Positions 37,817 through 38,372 of a DNA stretch of 38,372 nt are shown piece after piece; the stretch's first letter is position 1; each line of letters begins with the position of its first letter. A program made the position numbers and the translations under genes. The stretch lies in the NCBI GenBank assembly GCA_026991225.1, contig JALXCB010000166.1, positions 1 to 38,372 of the forward strand. The letters run 5' to 3'. The DNA is from Anaerolineae bacterium. Its GTDB lineage: Bacteria > Chloroflexota > Anaerolineae > J102. The notes beneath the pieces are model-generated. The model made no database searches and was not told where the DNA came from. It was given only the letters and a program-made list of their open reading frames with translations.

Positions 37817-38372
37817 GGTCGGGGGTGATAGCCCTGGTCGGATTCGTCGTAATCGTAGACCTGCGCTGGCGAAAACGTCAGAATGTCATCCCAGGCCGTC
37901 CATTCCCAAACGCCCAGCACGGCGATGGGTTTGCCCTCCTCGCCCGGCGGCGCATCGATTCCCAAACTATCGCCTCCACCCTGCCCGTTCACCGTGTAAA
38001 GCAGCATCGGCGTCCCTTCATCGATCAGCTTCTCCCCCTCGGGCGACAGCCAAAAGGCCGCGAATTTGCCCCCCATGGGGCTGAGGAGCCAGGCCGCCTG
38101 AATGCGTTGTTCCGGGGCGGCGGGCCCCTCGGGCAGGCCCAGCACCGCCTGCTCCGCCCCGACAAACCGCTCGGGAAGGGCGTCCGCGGGCAGCGAGGCG
38201 ACGTATTCGATGGGCGCGTTATCGGTCAGGTTGTAGTGGGTGATGGTGATCGTCGTCTCCTCCCCATGCGTGATGGTCGCCGGGCCCTGGACGAAAACAA
38301 ACCCCTCGGCAGCGCTCGCCGCGTCAGGGATGGGGGTGACGACGACGGGGGCGGCAATGACGGTGGGGGCGT
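37813..38372 (-). CDS. Probable secreted or lipoprotein-type protein, N-terminus beyond the window
   Basis: The frame is open from the window edge to a TGA at 37813-37815, so the beginning is missing. The visible part starts with a Pro/Thr/Val/Ala-rich linker (PTVIAAPVVVTPIPDAA), as often follows a signal or lipobox, then a domain with THGEETTITITHYNLTDNAP, which looks like a beta-sandwich (CopC/DUF11-like) strand pattern, and ends with VLGVWEWTAWDDILTFSPAQ. No family is recognised with confidence. A GTG at 38145 could be read as a start but would cut the domain, so it is not used. The stop overlaps the start of the GT39-like gene, indicating an operon. Confidence 0.6.
   Translation of the reverse strand, partial: APTVIAAPVVVTPIPDAASAAEGFVFVQGPATITHGEETTITITHYNLTDNAPIEYVASLPADALPERFVGAEQAVLGLPEGPAAPEQRIQAAWLLSPMGGKFAAFWLSPEGEKLIDEGTPMLLYTVNGQGGGDSLGIDAPPGEEGKPIAVLGVWEWTAWDDILTFSPAQVYDYDESDQGYHPRP

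Overview
The window is a high-GC bacterial chromosome segment, most likely from Chloroflexota (Anaerolineae-like). That is an inference from the gene mix: a SpoVS-like protein, a DUF554 protein, an F420-type luciferase-fold oxidoreductase, SNF2/SWIM genes, several cell-surface glycosyltransferases, and intergenic DNA full of short-period palindromic repeats. No rRNA, tRNA or CRISPR array was recognised. Both edges cut a gene.

Layout. 1-3429 (minus): cell-surface polysaccharide genes (GT4 glycosyltransferase, O-antigen ligase-like protein, hexapeptide acyltransferase). 3484-8282 (plus): a tight five-gene run (PII-like/CBS sensor, ArsB/NhaD-type transporter, GT4, LysE-type exporter, double-GNAT protein) facing the acyltransferase across overlapping divergent promoters. 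8283-9051: no gene, three palindromic elements. 9052-11403 (plus): small membrane protein, DUF554 protein, QueD-like protein, YjbQ protein, then a bidirectional terminator. 11451-12362 (minus): ECF sigma factor with a soluble zinc anti-sigma factor. 12471-13046 (minus): Nudix gene whose 5' end was rebuilt by a double mobile-element insertion. 13448-14848: SpoVS-like gene (plus) and LLM oxidoreductase (minus). 15268-19064 (plus): heterodimeric ABC exporter. 19069-19798 (minus): UPF0175/DUF3368 toxin-antitoxin pair. 19901-26197 (plus): MFS transporter, class I aldolase, FtsK-like motor with a small membrane partner, a DUF6504-like protein, a TPR protein and ndk. 26268-33972 (minus): SsnA-like amidohydrolase, a small unknown, and an XPB-N-like / SWIM / SNF2 gene set. 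34790-38372 (minus): FFLEELY-type protein, GT39-like membrane glycosyltransferase and a partial secreted protein.

The most unusual content is non-coding. (a) Four short elements at 21188, 22523, 34061 and 34242 have terminal inverted repeats GTAACTGCTAA(C/G)GTA and 8-bp target duplications, as expected of IS66-derived MITEs. (b) Three elements at 12992, 13123 and 35582 have ends GGGTGCGT(C/T)(C/T)C-like and 9-bp target duplications. (c) Seven loci carry inverted arrays of 7-bp units, and four of the heptad arrays run into or lie inside reading frames. The same hairpin interiors occur inside different terminal-repeat frames, so ends and cargo appear to be exchanged as modules. One double insertion separated the Nudix gene from an in-frame ancestral ATG that can still be read.

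Best protein-level candidates for something new: the SNF2-SWIM-XPB-N-like three-gene set (27996-33972) and a two-gene, apparently split FtsK-like system (22784-24210).
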